From: an uncultured Oscillospiraceae bacterium | GTDB taxonomy: Bacteria; Bacillota; Clostridia; Oscillospirales; Acutalibacteraceae | NCBI GenBank assembly: GCA_900546735.1 | Contig: URDW01000120.1 | Location: forward strand, 1 to 6,379 | DNA: 6,379 nt | Reading direction: 5' to 3' | Shown: in pieces, positions 6,332 to 6,379 of the stretch | How positions within the stretch are numbered: position 1 is the first letter of the stretch | Layout: each line of letters starts with the position of its first letter | Made by a program: the position numbers and the translations under genes | Notes under the pieces: generated by a model | Seen by the model: the letters and a program-made list of their open reading frames with translations, nothing else | What the model was told of the DNA's origin: nothing | Databases searched by the model: none

Positions 6332-6379
6332 CTGTCTCTTATACACATCTCCGAGCCCACGAGACACTGAGCGATCTCG
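6332..6379 (-). other. Untrimmed Nextera (Tn5) Read-2 adapter, 3' end
   Basis: Reverse complement of the adapter at the 5' end. The mosaic end is at 6332-6350, the remaining adapter at 6351-6365, the index ACTGAGCG at 6366-6373 and the start of the P7 oligo (ATCTCG) at 6374-6379. It is typical read-through into the adapter of short inserts. It cuts the last gene without a stop codon. Confidence 0.98.

Noticed and set aside
6062..6370. Plus-strand open frame ending in LSLIHISEPTRH
   Set aside because: It is an out-of-frame shadow of the kinase-fold gene and its end and stop codon are made of adapter.
1..6379. Terminal inverted repeats as transposon ends
   Set aside because: They match the engineered Nextera mosaic end plus adapter and index, and there is no transposase gene.

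Overview
This is a 6.4 kb metagenome-style contig. Both ends carry an untrimmed Illumina Nextera adapter (1-46 and 6332-6379, reverse complements of each other), so the biological sequence is about 47-6331 and the outermost gene at each end is cut. The chromosome-like core is GC-rich with strongly G/C-biased third codon positions, has AGGAGG-type ribosome binding sites, and encodes proteins that look like those of gut Clostridia. An Oscillospiraceae/Ruminococcaceae-type Bacillota host is the best guess. Genus cannot be told from the sequence, and the family assignment is inference.

Layout: (1) 49-2004, plus strand, the 3' part of a gene for a membrane protein with an unrecognised N-terminal region of about 300 residues, one transmembrane helix and a C-terminal glycoside hydrolase family 43 (GH43) propeller. 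(2) A perfect 16-bp stem terminator at 2022-2062, shared with the convergent gene. (3) 2061-2807, minus strand, an AraC-family regulator. (4) A 158-bp AT-rich divergent intergenic region (2808-2965) holding candidate promoters for both flanking genes and a tandem 20-bp direct repeat that looks like an AraC-type operator. (5) 2966-5413, plus strand, a complete cytoplasmic glycoside hydrolase family 3 enzyme of the BglB type with a C-terminal extension. (6) 5433-6331, plus strand, 19 nt downstream, an aminoglycoside-phosphotransferase/choline-kinase-fold protein cut by the adapter.

As a unit this reads as a small carbohydrate-utilisation locus. The GH43 domain is predicted to face outward and could trim arabinose or xylose side chains. 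The GH3 enzyme would hydrolyse imported oligosaccharides inside the cell. The AraC regulator probably controls the divergent GH3-kinase operon and perhaps itself. The kinase-fold protein could phosphorylate a released sugar or another small molecule. No transporter lies in the window. The most unusual points are the membrane-embedded GH43 fusion with its unknown N-terminal region, and the tight coupling of GH3 to an APH-fold protein whose catalytic-loop His is replaced by Asn. Substrates and regulatory links are inferred.
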